DNA from: Pseudomonas saxonica
GTDB lineage: Bacteria > Pseudomonadota > Gammaproteobacteria > Pseudomonadales > Pseudomonadaceae
Length of the DNA: 64,000 nt
Reading direction: 5' to 3'
Assembly (NCBI RefSeq): GCF_007858365.1
Contig: NZ_VFIO01000001.1
Location: forward strand, 186,001-250,000
Shown piece by piece: positions 18,126 to 27,139 of the stretch (position 1 is its first letter; each line of letters starts with the position of its first letter). The notes beneath the pieces were generated by a model. That model ran no database searches and had not been told where the DNA came from. It worked only from the letters and a program-made list of their open reading frames with translations. A program made the position numbers and the translations under genes.

Positions 18126-18794
18126 TTATTCGCCGACGCTGATTTTCAGCCCGGCCGCTATAGCAAAAGGTGTCAGGGTGACGGCCAAGGCAGTCAAACA
18201 CCCCAGCCACAATAAATATCCGGTCGCAGGCATGCCTTGCAATGCCGCCTGCAAGGCGCCACTGCCCAAAATCAGCACCGGAATATAAAGAGGCAAAATC
18301 AGCAGTGCCAGCAATAGTCCGCCCCGTTTGAGGCCCACGGTCAGCGCGGCGCCCACGGCACCGAGCAGACTGAGTACCGGGGTGCCCAGCAACAGCGACA
18401 CCAACAGTACCGGCAGGCAGGCCACCGGCAACCCCAGCATCAACCCCAGCAGGGGTGAAAGGATCACCAGTGCCAAGCCGGAAAACGCCCAGTGTGCAAG
18501 CACCTTGGCCAATACCAGCAGCGCCAGCGGGTGCGGTGAAAGCACCCACTGTTCAAGTGAGCCGTCTTCAAAATCACTGCGAAAAAGGCCGTCCAGCGAG
18601 AGCAGCACCGATAAGAGTGCGGCGACCCACAGCAGCCCCGGAGACAGGGTTTTCAACAGCTGTGTTTCGGGGCCGACCGCCAGCGGAAACAAGGCGATCA
18701 CCAGCGCAAAAAATACCAGCGGATTGAGCAGTTCAGCCGGGCGGCGAAACAACAGGCGCGCCTCACGCGCCACTAACGTGGCGAACACATTCAT
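18126..18794 (-). CDS. ccmB: Heme exporter membrane subunit CcmB
   Basis: CcmB is the membrane partner of the CcmA ATPase in the CcmABCD complex that releases heme-loaded CcmE. The 222-residue protein begins [20 protein letters not shown] and keeps the conserved [20 protein letters not shown] near residue 75, followed by six hydrophobic helices. The ATG at 18794 overlaps the ccmA stop by 4 bp and matches known pseudomonad starts; a codon triplet upstream could extend it by three residues. Confidence 0.94.
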   Translation of the reverse strand: MNVFATLVAREARLLFRRPAELLNPLVFFALVIALFPLAVGPETQLLKTLSPGLLWVAALLSVLLSLDGLFRSDFEDGSLEQWVLSPHPLALLVLAKVLAHWAFSGLALVILSPLLGLMLGLPVACLPVLLVSLLLGTPVLSLLGAVGAALTVGLKRGGLLLALLILPLYIPVLILGSGALQAALQGMPATGYLLWLGCLTALAVTLTPFAIAAGLKISVGE

Positions 18795-19414
18795 GGTGCC
18801 CAACGCCCAAGGTCAATATCGCGATAACCGGGCGGTGTGCGGTTCAAGGTGTGGTGAGTGGTCAGCACCACCGCGCCGCCGCGCTCGCAGTGGCTGGCCA
18901 AGTGCTCTTCAAGATCGGTAACGCCCTGTTTGTCGAGCGCGGTAAAGGGTTCGTCGAGAATCCACAGCCGTGGGCTGTCCAGATATAAACGGGCCAGGGC
19001 AACGCGACGCTGCTGCCCGGCCGACAATGTATGACACGGCACATCTTCAAAGCCCTTAAGACCGACACTGGCCAAGGCTGACCAAATAGCCTTGCGCGAT
19101 GCGGGCCGATGCAAGGCGCACAACCAGGCGAGATTCTCTTCAGCACTGAGCAAATCCTTGATGCCGGCCGCGTGACCGATCCACAGCAGGTGGCGGCCCT
19201 GCCCCTCAAGCGCTTCGCCATTGAGGCGCACTTCGCCCGCAGTGGGCTGCATCAGGCCCGCCAATAAACGCAACAGGCTGGTTTTGCCGCTGCCATTGGG
19301 GCCGCTGATTTGCAGCATGTCGCCACTGGCCAGTTGCAGGTCGAGGTGTTCGAACAACATCCGCCAGTCACGCTCACACGCGAGCGCTACGGCGTCTAGA
19401 AGAGGGCTGGTCAC
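18791..19414 (-). CDS. ccmA: Heme exporter ATP-binding subunit CcmA
   Basis: CcmA is the ABC ATPase that powers holo-CcmE release. The 207-residue protein has Walker [17 protein letters not shown] near residue 38, the signature [14 protein letters not shown] near 130, and Walker [13 protein letters not shown] near 152. I place the start at the GTG at 19414 ([17 protein letters not shown]), with GAAGG 10 nt upstream; a TTG at 19438 would add eight residues. It is the first gene of the ccm operon and is divergent from the FliK-like gene at 19606, with about 190 bp between them. Confidence 0.93.
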   Translation of the reverse strand: MTSPLLDAVALACERDWRMLFEHLDLQLASGDMLQISGPNGSGKTSLLRLLAGLMQPTAGEVRLNGEALEGQGRHLLWIGHAAGIKDLLSAEENLAWLCALHRPASRKAIWSALASVGLKGFEDVPCHTLSAGQQRRVALARLYLDSPRLWILDEPFTALDKQGVTDLEEHLASHCERGGAVVLTTHHTLNRTPPGYRDIDLGRWAP

Positions 19415-19605
19415 GTAATTGAGGCCTTCACGGTTCAAGTCGGCTCAGGCGCGGCCGTTAAAGTGATGCAGGATAAATGCATTTGCGGCCTGTTTAAGAG
19501 AGCTGGATCAAACATTTGTGACGTTCTGCCACTCTCTAAATGACGGGGCGGCATTATACATGCCATGTCCTACATAAAAGAGGGCATTTTCGACAGGTTG
19601 TAACG

Positions 19606-21177
19606 ATGAAAAGCGACATAACTATTCCGCCCGTCCTACCTGCGAACCCGGCCAGTGTACGCCCCGGAGTCGCTGGCGCGCAGGAGTTCAAGCTGCTGTC
19701 TCCTCTGAACGGCCTGATAAGCCCCGGGCAAACCGCTCAGGCCCAGGTGCTGTCGCTGAAACAGGGCGATGCGAGTTTTCAACTGCTGCTTAACCTGACC
19801 CTCGAAGGCGGGCGTCAGACTAACGTGCAAGTCAGCAGCCTCCAACCCTTCGCGCTCGGCACGTTGTTGACCGTCAGCCCATCTTCCGCCGGCAGCCTGG
19901 CGATCAATCTGCAACAAGGCGTGAGCGGCACCAGCGCCCCGCTCACCCGCCTTGACCTGCAACAGTTACCGGTGGGTACGCTGCTGCAAGGTAAAGTGCT
20001 TGGCAGCTATCTGCTGCCCCAGACAGCCGGGCAACCGGCGGTCTATCGCTCACTGGTCAGCGTGCTCAACACCGCCATGAGCACCCGCACCCTGACGCTG
20101 GACAGCCCGCAACCGTTGCGGGTCGCCAGCTTGTTGAGTGCACAGGTTGAAGATGCACACACCTTGAGTTTCGTCCCGCTGAGCGGTCGACAAGACCAAC
20201 TGGCGCTGGCGCAACAACTTGCTGCCCAGCAAAGCCGCCAGGGTTCATTGCAAGGGCTGCTCAGCGCTCTGCAAAAACTGCCCCCCGGCGATAACCTGTC
20301 CGCCCCGTTGCGCGCTTCGATCGACACCTTGCTGGCCGGGTTACCGACTGCGCCGCAATTGAGCAACCCGGCCCTGCTGAAATCAGCCCTGCTTAACAGC
20401 GGCGCATTTCTGGAAGCCAACCTGCTCAATGGCCAGCCCCAGTCGCTGAATGTAGACATGAAGGCCGCGCTCCTGCGCCTGATTGCGCAAATCCTGCCCG
20501 GCACACCTGCCAACCCCAACTTCAGCTCAGGCATCGCTGCAAGCACCCAGGCCCAGGCCATGCCGACATTTGTGCGCACTGCGCTGGGCATGCTTGGCCA
20601 GATCAGCGCCAAGCCACAGTACGGGGGGTTTCCGCTGCCACAACGCACACTGCACAGCAGCGATGGTGAAGACAGCCTGCAAACCCTTCTCAAGTTGGCC
20701 GCTGCGGCCCTGTCACGCCTGCAAAGTCATCAGCTGTCCAGCCTTGAACAAAGCACACGCACGGCTGATGGCAATCTGCTGACCACCTGGCAGCTGGAAA
20801 TCCCAATGCGCAACGCCCACGACATCGTGCCGCTGCAAGTCAAATTCCAGCGTGAAGACCCGCCCGAAAAAGATGCGCAAGACAGCCCTGAGGTGCGCGA
20901 AAACAAAGATCCGCTGTGGCGCGTTGAACTGGCCTTCGACCTGACACCGTTGGGCCCTTTGCACGTACAGGCGCAGCTTATTCGCGGGAACTTGTCGGGG
21001 CACTTGTGGGCACAGCGGGTATTTACCGCCGAACTGATTACCAGCCAGTTAGGTCATTTGCGCCAACGCTTGAACGATGCAGGATTGACTGTGACTGATC
21101 TCGACTGCCATCAAGGCACGCCACCGCAAGGTGCTCAAAGCCCACTGGAACAACGCTGGGTGGATGAAACAGCATGA
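19606..21177 (+). CDS. FliK-like hook-length-control domain protein (second FliK homologue)
   Basis: This 523-residue protein is Gln/Leu/Ser-rich, with a low-complexity N-terminal two thirds and a C-terminal domain resembling FliK-C. Its phrases LTPLGPLHVQAQLIRGNLSG and LITSQLGHLRQRLNDAGLTV parallel the substrate-specificity-switch fold. It is distinct from the canonical fliK at 44231. The ATG at 19606 follows a CAGGTT-type site and excludes a 22-codon upstream extension. Its stop overlaps the start of the FhlB-like gene, so the two are translated together. Paired FliK-like and FlhB-C-like genes of this kind are known near ccm or flagellar loci, but their role is not settled. Confidence 0.75.
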   Translation: MKSDITIPPVLPANPASVRPGVAGAQEFKLLSPLNGLISPGQTAQAQVLSLKQGDASFQLLLNLTLEGGRQTNVQVSSLQPFALGTLLTVSPSSAGSLAINLQQGVSGTSAPLTRLDLQQLPVGTLLQGKVLGSYLLPQTAGQPAVYRSLVSVLNTAMSTRTLTLDSPQPLRVASLLSAQVEDAHTLSFVPLSGRQDQLALAQQLAAQQSRQGSLQGLLSALQKLPPGDNLSAPLRASIDTLLAGLPTAPQLSNPALLKSALLNSGAFLEANLLNGQPQSLNVDMKAALLRLIAQILPGTPANPNFSSGIAASTQAQAMPTFVRTALGMLGQISAKPQYGGFPLPQRTLHSSDGEDSLQTLLKLAAAALSRLQSHQLSSLEQSTRTADGNLLTTWQLEIPMRNAHDIVPLQVKFQREDPPEKDAQDSPEVRENKDPLWRVELAFDLTPLGPLHVQAQLIRGNLSGHLWAQRVFTAELITSQLGHLRQRLNDAGLTVTDLDCHQGTPPQGAQSPLEQRWVDETA

Positions 21178-21491
21178 CCCGACAACCCGAACCGCGGCAG
21201 GCCATTGCGCTTAAATACGACGGCAAACAAGCACCCACGTTGACCGCCAAAGGCGACGACGCTCTGGCAGAGGCCATTTTGCAACTGGCCCGCGAGCACG
21301 AAGTGCCGATTTACGAAAATGCCGAACTGGTGAAACTACTGGCACGGATGGAGCTTGGAGACAGCATCCCGCAGGAGCTGTATCGAACACTGGCAGAAAT
21401 CATTGCTTTTGCCTGGCAACTCAAAGGCAAATTCCCGGAAGGGTTTGACCCCGATGAACAGCCCGTAGAGCGCGATATCACCCCAGGCTAA
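21174..21491 (+). CDS. FhlB-type protein: FlhB/YscU cytoplasmic C-terminal domain without autocleavage motif
   Basis: The whole 105-residue protein aligns with the post-cleavage part of FlhB. RQAIALKYDGKQAP matches HYAVALKYDPEKGGAP of the FlhB in this window, and the later helices (HEVPIYENAELVKLLARMEL; IPQELYRTLAEIIAFAWQL) also match. It has no membrane domain and no NPTH sequence, so it looks like a permanently cleaved FlhB-CC. ATGA overlap with the FliK-like gene implies co-translation. It may substitute for, or compete with, FlhB-CC in export switching, as described for FhlB-type proteins in other bacteria; that role here is inference. Confidence 0.8.
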   Translation: MTRQPEPRQAIALKYDGKQAPTLTAKGDDALAEAILQLAREHEVPIYENAELVKLLARMELGDSIPQELYRTLAEIIAFAWQLKGKFPEGFDPDEQPVERDITPG

Positions 21492-21559
21492 ACACCTTAA
21501 ACAGTAACGAGCACGCTGGTGGACGCTTGCACAGAGTGCTGCGCAAGGTCTAAACCCAT

Positions 21560-21703
21560 GTAGCCGCTGTCGAGCACCGCGAGGCTGCGTTCGACGATGC
21601 AATCGTCGCAAAACCGAGTTCCTCGTTGTATCTGACACAGTGAGAATCTCAACCTGCGACAGCTACACCGTCGATCGCAGCCTCGCGGTGCTCGTCAGCG
21701 GCT
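21560..21703. repeat. REPIN, copy 3
   Basis: GTAGCCGCTGTCGAGCACCG at the left is mirrored by CGGTGCTCGTCAGCGGCT at the right. The inner hairpin TTCGACGATGCAATCGTCG is shared with copies 2 and 5. It lies between the convergent FhlB-like and DUF2802 genes and could act as a bidirectional transcription barrier. Confidence 0.8.
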
Positions 21704-21714
21704 TCGGCCTTGTG

Positions 21715-22107
21715 TCAGCCCTTGTGCATCTTGCTCATCAACTCGGCTTCAGCCTGAGTCAACCCGCACGACTGAGTCAGTTCATCGACGCTGGCGCCCA
21801 TGCTCACCAGGCGCGCGGCCTGATTGAACGACAGGCTGGTGGGATCGCGTTGCTCCAGCTGCGCCAGCTTCTCGGGCAGCGGCGCGACCAACGCGCTTAG
21901 CTCCAGCAAGTCTTCGCCCATCTGCACGCTGCCGTTCTGGTAGGTGTCCAGACGCCGCGCCAGCTCCTTGATCCGCCGGTCACGCTCGGCATCTGCCGTG
22001 GCCTGCTGCGTCGCCAGATCGCGCTGGCGGCGCTGGTAAGAACGGAACTGCCAGAGGGTAACTACCCACAAGAGCGCCAGAACGATTACTGCTACCTCAA
22101 GGATCAA
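21715..22107 (-). CDS. DUF2802 protein at the end of the chemotaxis operon
   Basis: This 130-residue protein starts with a membrane helix (ILEVAVIVLALLWVVTLWQF), then a charged coiled coil (RRQRDLATQQATADAERDRR and onward), and ends with a compact region that resembles a helix-turn-helix (AARLVSMGASVDELTQSCGL). This is the DUF2802 pattern, regularly found directly after cheW in the polar flagellar che clusters of Pseudomonas and Shewanella. Its role is unknown. It begins immediately after the cheW stop, and a REPIN follows it. Confidence 0.75.
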   Translation of the reverse strand: MILEVAVIVLALLWVVTLWQFRSYQRRQRDLATQQATADAERDRRIKELARRLDTYQNGSVQMGEDLLELSALVAPLPEKLAQLEQRDPTSLSFNQAARLVSMGASVDELTQSCGLTQAEAELMSKMHKG

Positions 22108-22590
22108 TCAGATGTTCTCCAGGTCCGACCATTCTTCTTCGGTCATCATTTTGTCCAGCTCAACCAGAATCAGCAGCTCGCCGTTCTTGTTGCACACACC
22201 CTGGATAAATTTGGCCGACTCATCGTTGCCCACATTCGGCGCCGTTTCGATTTCAGACTGACGCAAGTAAACCACTTCCGCCACGCTGTCGACCAGAATG
22301 CCGACCACTTGTTTGTCAGCTTCGATGATCACGATTCGTGTGTTATCGGTGATTTCAGCGTTATTCAAACCAAACCGCTGACGGGTATCAATCACAGTGA
22401 CGACGTTGCCGCGCAGGTTGATGATGCCCAACACGTAAGAAGGCGCACCCGGTACAGGGGCGATTTCGGTGTAGCGCAGCACTTCCTGCACTTGCATCAC
22501 GTTGATGCCGTAGGTTTCGTTGTCCAGCTTAAAGGTGACCCATTGCAGGATCGGATCTTCACTACTCTGTTGTGCGGCTGACTTGTTCAT
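22108..22590 (-). CDS. cheW: Chemotaxis coupling protein CheW
   Basis: CheW links chemoreceptors to CheA in the signalling array. The 160-residue protein has the CheW beta-barrel signature: ILQWVTFKLDNETYGINVMQ, VQEVLRYTEIAPVPGAPSYV, LGIINLRGNVVTVIDTRQRF and the receptor-facing arginines. It is the last classical gene of the run cheA-cheB-motC-motD-parC-parP-cheW and is followed without a gap by the DUF2802 gene. Confidence 0.95.
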   Translation of the reverse strand: MNKSAAQQSSEDPILQWVTFKLDNETYGINVMQVQEVLRYTEIAPVPGAPSYVLGIINLRGNVVTVIDTRQRFGLNNAEITDNTRIVIIEADKQVVGILVDSVAEVVYLRQSEIETAPNVGNDESAKFIQGVCNKNGELLILVELDKMMTEEEWSDLENI

Positions 22591-22647
22591 GCACCAAACC
22601 CTTAACTAAAAAACCGCTGATGGTGATCACGGGCAGCGGAGATACAT

Positions 22648-23427
22648 TTATCCCTTGCCCTGGGTAATCAATTCGGCCAACTGTTCAACGTCCAGCAGCG
22701 CGCACATGTGTTCAATCACCGTGCCGGCCAGCCAGGGGCGTTGTCCGCGCTGAGAGCGCCATTTGATCTGGTTAGGGTCCAGGCGCAACGAGCGGCTGAC
22801 TTGATGCACGGCCAACCCCCATTCGTAGCCCTGAACCGAAATAACGTATTGCAAACCCTCGCGATAATCATCGCGATAGCGGTCGGGCATCACCCAGCGC
22901 GCCGTGTCCAGCACCTTGAGGTTGCCGCTCTGAATGGGCAACAGGCCCAAAAACCAGTCAGGCTGACCGAACAAGGGAGTCAATTCACGCCCTTCGAGCG
23001 AGTAGATCGACCCCAAACATACCAGCGGCACTGCCAACGTCAGGCCGGCCACGTCAAACAGCAAGCACTCGAAGGGTTCAGTGGCCCACGCAGGTCGGCC
23101 GTCTTCCAGTACCGGCAAAGGCGCCGCAACCGCGCGCGGACGGTGAGCCTCTACCAGCGGGTTGACGAAGGCTTCAGCGGCCACACCTACGCTCGCCAGC
23201 TCAACCGGCATCGCAGGGGCACGGGCATCGCGCACTTCTTCTTCGAGCATGGCGGCACGGAACTCATCCAGCTCCGCGCTTTGCGACTCGGTAACCGTGA
23301 CGTGAGGCTCATCTTCGATGGGCGGCAACGCCTCGGTGGCATCAAACAACAAATCATCGAGATAAGACTGCAACGCCAATTGCGGACGAGTCGAAACGGC
23401 TATCGGTTGTGTCATAAGGTGACCCAT
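22648..23427 (-). CDS. parP: ParP-like CheW-domain protein (polar chemotaxis array protein)
   Basis: This 259-residue protein has an unstructured N-terminal half (acidic and Pro/Ala-rich, residues about 1-115) and a C-terminal CheW-like domain (WATEPFECLLFDVAGLTLAV, SIYSLEGRELTPLFGQ, KVLDTARWVMPDRY). In Vibrio, ParP joins the ParA-like ParC to CheA through its C-terminal domain and keeps arrays at the pole; the order parC-parP-cheW here is the same. Two starts are possible: ATG 23427 with GAGG 8 nt upstream, or ATG 23415 (MTQPIAVST). The GAGG lies inside a small hairpin. Confidence 0.85.
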   Translation of the reverse strand: MGHLMTQPIAVSTRPQLALQSYLDDLLFDATEALPPIEDEPHVTVTESQSAELDEFRAAMLEEEVRDARAPAMPVELASVGVAAEAFVNPLVEAHRPRAVAAPLPVLEDGRPAWATEPFECLLFDVAGLTLAVPLVCLGSIYSLEGRELTPLFGQPDWFLGLLPIQSGNLKVLDTARWVMPDRYRDDYREGLQYVISVQGYEWGLAVHQVSRSLRLDPNQIKWRSQRGQRPWLAGTVIEHMCALLDVEQLAELITQGKG

Positions 23428-23433
23428 TCAACG

Positions 23434-23449
23434 GCCTCATATCTGAGGC
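23434..23449 (-). promoter_or_regulatory. Hairpin enclosing the parP ribosome-binding site
   Basis: On the minus strand GCCTCA and TGAGGC pair around GATA, and the 3' arm contains the GAGG that would serve the ATG at 23427. The structure could mask that site, limit ParP synthesis, or indicate that the downstream ATG at 23415 is the real start. Confidence 0.35.
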
Positions 23450-23499
23450 TTGTAGACGTTATCGGCTGCACGCAGCGGATACTTGAATACACCCCCACC

Positions 23500-24288
23500 T
23501 CACACCGCCTGCGGTGAAAGCTGTCGGGTCAGGACGTGTTTGAGCAGCGCCCGGTAAGCGATCACGCCACGGGTTTTGTCATCAAACTGTGACGGTGTCT
23601 GCCCGGCCCGGCTGGCATCGCGCAAGCGTGTATCAACCGGGATAAAGCCCTGCCACAAGGTGTCCGGGTAGAGGTCGCGCAACACCCGCAAGGTGCTGAT
23701 CGACGCTTGTGTGCGGCGGTCAAACAAGGTTGGCACGATGCAGAAGGGCAATTCTTGCGGGCGTGAACGGTTGATCATGCTCAGGGTGTGGACCATGCGC
23801 TCCAACCCTTTGAGTGCCAGGTGTTCGGTCTGTACCGGAATCACCAACTGCTGGCTCGCCGCCAATGCATTGACCATCAGCACGCCCAGAATCGGCGGGC
23901 TGTCGATAATCGCGTAATCATAGTCCTGCCACACTTGCGCAAGGCTGCGCGCGATAACCAGCCCCAGACCGCTTTGACCCGGCGCTTGACGCTCCAGAGT
24001 GGCGAGTGCAGTGGTCGCTGGCAGCAAGGCGATATTGGCGTGGCTGGTGGGCAGCAGCAACTGCGCCGCCAACCCTTGCGGCACTTGCCCTTTGTGCAAG
24101 AACAAATCGTAGACGCTGTGTTCAAGGCCATCGGGGTCATAACCGAAGTAGCTGGTCATGGAACCGTGCGGGTCGAGATCGACCACCACAACGCGTTTAC
24201 CCGCCTCGGCCAGCAAACCGGCCAGCGCTATGGATGTGGTCGTCTTGCCGACGCCACCTTTTTGATTGGCTACTGCCCAGACTCTCAT
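23500..24288 (-). CDS. parC: ParC, ParA/MinD-type ATPase for polar chemotaxis arrays
   Basis: This 262-residue ParA-family ATPase has the deviant Walker A WAVANQKGGVGKTTTSIALA at the N-terminus, the Walker A' region VVDLDPHGSMTSYFG near residue 38, and IIDSPPILGVLMVNALAA near 125. There is no adjacent parB and no centromere-like repeat, so it is not a plasmid or chromosome partition protein. Its place between motD and parP marks it as ParC, which recruits chemotaxis arrays to the old pole. Confidence 0.9.
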   Translation of the reverse strand: MRVWAVANQKGGVGKTTTSIALAGLLAEAGKRVVVVDLDPHGSMTSYFGYDPDGLEHSVYDLFLHKGQVPQGLAAQLLLPTSHANIALLPATTALATLERQAPGQSGLGLVIARSLAQVWQDYDYAIIDSPPILGVLMVNALAASQQLVIPVQTEHLALKGLERMVHTLSMINRSRPQELPFCIVPTLFDRRTQASISTLRVLRDLYPDTLWQGFIPVDTRLRDASRAGQTPSQFDDKTRGVIAYRALLKHVLTRQLSPQAV

Positions 24289-24329
24289 TTAGTGGTTCCT
24301 CCCGGCTTCGTACATGCCGGCCGAAAATC

Positions 24330-25220
24330 TTATAAGGGCGACGACGGAGAATTGACGGTATCCCCACCAACCCGTGGCTTTGTTTGCTGCGGTGCAGTTT
24401 GTGTGCCAGCGCGCTTGAGCGCCGCATCAGCAGTAGCATTTGCGCTGCCCACGCCGGTCAGGCTGCGCCGCACTTCCAGGTTGCGCGACACCACCAGCAC
24501 CACCCGACGGTTCATTGCGCGGCCTTGTGGGGTGGCGTTATTGGCCACTGGCTGAAATTCGCCGTAGCCCACCGAGGCCATGCGTGCGGGGCTGACACCT
24601 TGCATCGCCAGCATGCGTACGATGCTGGCCGAACGGGCTGAGGACAGCTCCCAGTTGGTCGGGTATTGCGACGTGCGAATCGGCTGGTTGTCAGTAAAAC
24701 CTTCGACGTGAACCGGGTTATCGAAAGGTTTCAGGATCGCGGCCACTTTGTCGATGATGGTGAAGGCCATATCACTGGGCATGGCATCGCCGCTGCCAAA
24801 TAACAAACTGGAGTTCAACTCGATTTCGACCCAGAGCTCATTTCCGCGCACCGTCAATTGATTGGAGGCGATCAAATCGCCAAACGCACGGCTGATGTCA
24901 TCGGCAATGGTTTTGAGCGGGTCAGTCGGCATCTGACCGATGCCTGCATCGGTGTGCTCACTGTCTTTGATCAGCGGCTCGGCGGGGGTGGTGCTCAGCG
25001 GTCGCTCATCACCAATGGGAATAGGCTTCATGCTGCGCTCCGGGTCATTGAACACCCCCACCAGCGCCTGCGAGATCACCTTGTATTTGCCTTCATTGAT
25101 CGACGAAATGGAGTACATGACGACAAAGAAAGCAAACAACAAGGTGATGAAATCCGCGTAGGACACCAGCCAGCGTTCGTGATTGACGTGCTCATCCTCG
25201 GAGCGGCGACGGCGACTCAT
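24330..25220 (-). CDS. motD: Flagellar stator protein MotD (OmpA-type MotB homologue)
   Basis: MotD is the peptidoglycan-anchored half of the second stator. The 296-residue protein has a cytoplasmic basic start (MSRRRRSEDEHVNHERW) and one membrane helix with the proton-binding Asp (WLVSYADFITLLFAFFVVMY, Asp22). An OmpA/MotB peptidoglycan-binding domain follows (VHVEGFTDNQPIRTSQYPTN; ELSSARSASIVRMLAMQGVS), then a Thr/Ala/Gln-rich tail. It is 2 bp from motC and is translated with it. The other stator genes (motAB) are outside the window. Confidence 0.94.
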   Translation of the reverse strand: MSRRRRSEDEHVNHERWLVSYADFITLLFAFFVVMYSISSINEGKYKVISQALVGVFNDPERSMKPIPIGDERPLSTTPAEPLIKDSEHTDAGIGQMPTDPLKTIADDISRAFGDLIASNQLTVRGNELWVEIELNSSLLFGSGDAMPSDMAFTIIDKVAAILKPFDNPVHVEGFTDNQPIRTSQYPTNWELSSARSASIVRMLAMQGVSPARMASVGYGEFQPVANNATPQGRAMNRRVVLVVSRNLEVRRSLTGVGSANATADAALKRAGTQTAPQQTKPRVGGDTVNSPSSPL

Positions 25221-25222
25221 GG

Positions 25223-25963
25223 TTAACCTACAAAGCCTTGCAGTTTAAGTTCGATGGAGCGCGGGTTTTCACCTTCGGCAATCGACAGAATGCCTTCGAG
25301 CAACATCTCGCGGTACAGCGACTGGCGCTGGGCAATGGCTTTAAGTTTACTGGCCACCGGCAACAGCACGAGGTTGGCACTGGCCACGCCATAAATGGTC
25401 GCCACAAAAGCCACGGCAATGCCGCTGCCCAATTGGGCCGGGTCAGCCAGGTTACCCATCACATGGATCAAGCCCATCACCGCACCGATGATGCCGATGG
25501 TGGGTGCATATCCACCCATGCTTTCAAAGACTTTGGCCGCCTCGACGTCGCGACTTTCCTGGGTCATGTAATCGACTTCCAGCACACTGCGAATGGCTTC
25601 GGGTTCTACCCCGTCGACCAGCAGTTGCAAGCCTTTACGCGAGTAACTGTCGGGCTCGGCATCCGCCACGCCTTCAAGGCCCAGCAGGCCTTCCTTGCGC
25701 GCCGTAAGACTCCAGTTGACGACCCGATCAATACCGCCGGCCATGTCGATGTGCGGCGGAAAGAGGATCCAGCGAACCGTTTGCATGGCCCGTTTGAACG
25801 CGCTCATGGGCGATTGCAACAGCGCCGCGCCCACCGTGCCACCCAATACAATCAAGGCTGCCGGGCCATTGGCTAAAGCGCCCAGATGGCCGCCTTCCAG
25901 GTAGTTGCCGCCGATGATGGCAACAAACGCCATGATGATGCCGATCAGGCTCAGTACATCCAT
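25223..25963 (-). CDS. motC: Flagellar stator protein MotC (MotA homologue)
   Basis: MotC is a four-helix membrane protein that forms the torque-generating ring around MotD. The 246-residue protein starts [20 protein letters not shown] and has the MotA-family cytoplasmic loop with charged residues and the paired C-terminal helices (GGYAPTIGIIGAVMGLIHVM; VAFVATIYGVASANLVLLPV). The ATG at 25963 has GAGG about 10 nt upstream and overlaps the cheB stop by one base (TGATG). A longer reading to 26089 would lie inside cheB. Confidence 0.95.
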   Translation of the reverse strand: MDVLSLIGIIMAFVAIIGGNYLEGGHLGALANGPAALIVLGGTVGAALLQSPMSAFKRAMQTVRWILFPPHIDMAGGIDRVVNWSLTARKEGLLGLEGVADAEPDSYSRKGLQLLVDGVEPEAIRSVLEVDYMTQESRDVEAAKVFESMGGYAPTIGIIGAVMGLIHVMGNLADPAQLGSGIAVAFVATIYGVASANLVLLPVASKLKAIAQRQSLYREMLLEGILSIAEGENPRSIELKLQGFVG

Positions 25964-27093
25964 CAGTGACAGGCCTCGATCAGGTTGCGACCAATATCGT
26001 CGAGGCTGTACACCGCATCCGCCAGATCGGCTTTGACGATAGCCATTGGCATGCCGTAGATCACGCAACTGGCTTCGTCCTGGGCCCATACCGCGCTGCC
26101 GCCCTGCTTGAGCAAACGCGCGCCTTCGCGGCCGTCCGCGCCCATGCCGGTCAGCACCACCGCCAACACCTTGTCACCGAAAGACTTGGCCGCCGAGCCA
26201 AACGTAATATCCACGCACGGCTTGTAGTTGAGGCGCTCGTCCCCGGGCAGGATGCGCACCGCACCGCGACCATCGATCATCATTTGTTTGCCTCCAGGCG
26301 CCAGCAACGCCAACCCCGGACGCAACATATCGCCGTCCTCGGCTTCCTTGACGCTGATGCGGCACAGTTTGTCGAGACGCTCTGCAAACGCTTTGGTAAA
26401 CGCCGCCGGCATGTGTTGAACCAGCACAATGGGCGCCGGAAAGTTACCCGGCAATTGGGTCAGTACCCGCTGCAACGCCACTGGCCCACCTGTCGACGTG
26501 CCGATGGCCACCAACTTGTAGGCTTTGCGCTTGGGCGCGGCCGAGACCGGGGCAGTCGTGGAACGGCTGGCAATCGGTGTGGTGCGGGCCGGGGCAGCTG
26601 GCGCAGGCGGCGGCACAAAGCCGCCCAATGCCGGCTTGCTGGCTACCGGCGCAGGAGATGGCGCGGGCGCTGCACTGTAGCTGGACAGACGACGGTTGCT
26701 GCGCGAAATGCTGTGAACCTTTTCGCAGAGCATTTGTTTGACCTTCTCGGGATTACGCGAGATGTCTTCAAAATTTTTCGGCAGGAAATCCACCGCCCCG
26801 GCATCCAGCGCGTCGAGTGTCACGCGGGCGCCTTCGTGGGTCAGTGAAGAGAACATCAACACCGGGGTCGGGCAGCGCTGCATGATGTGGCGCACGGCCG
26901 TGATGCCATCCATCAACGGCATCTCGTAATCCATGGTGATCACGTCGGGTTTGAGGGCCAGCGCCTGATCAATGGCTTCCTTGCCATTGGTGGCCGTACC
27001 GATCACCTGAATAGTGGGATCAGCCGAGAGAATTTCCGAGACACGGCGGCGGAAAAAACCGGAATCATCCACCACCAGGACTTTGACTACCAT
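25963..27093 (-). CDS. cheB: Chemotaxis response regulator protein-glutamate methylesterase CheB
   Basis: CheB removes methyl groups from chemoreceptors when phosphorylated by CheA. The 376-residue protein has an N-terminal receiver ([15 protein letters not shown]; phospho-acceptor in [14 protein letters not shown] near residue 55), an Ala/Pro-rich linker (about 140-185), and the C-terminal methylesterase with [28 protein letters not shown] and [13 protein letters not shown], giving the Ser-His-Asp triad. The ATG at 27093 follows CGGAG. No cheR is in the window. Confidence 0.96.
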   Translation of the reverse strand: MVVKVLVVDDSGFFRRRVSEILSADPTIQVIGTATNGKEAIDQALALKPDVITMDYEMPLMDGITAVRHIMQRCPTPVLMFSSLTHEGARVTLDALDAGAVDFLPKNFEDISRNPEKVKQMLCEKVHSISRSNRRLSSYSAAPAPSPAPVASKPALGGFVPPPAPAAPARTTPIASRSTTAPVSAAPKRKAYKLVAIGTSTGGPVALQRVLTQLPGNFPAPIVLVQHMPAAFTKAFAERLDKLCRISVKEAEDGDMLRPGLALLAPGGKQMMIDGRGAVRILPGDERLNYKPCVDITFGSAAKSFGDKVLAVVLTGMGADGREGARLLKQGGSAVWAQDEASCVIYGMPMAIVKADLADAVYSLDDIGRNLIEACH

Positions 27094-27139
27094 AAACACT
27101 CCGTTAGGCGGCGCGAACGCACCGCCCACACCACTAGAA

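Noticed and set aside
23500..24288. ParA-type gene as a sign of a plasmid or integrated element
   Set aside because: No ParB or parS sites; the motD-parC-parP-cheW context is the chromosomal polar chemotaxis arrangement.
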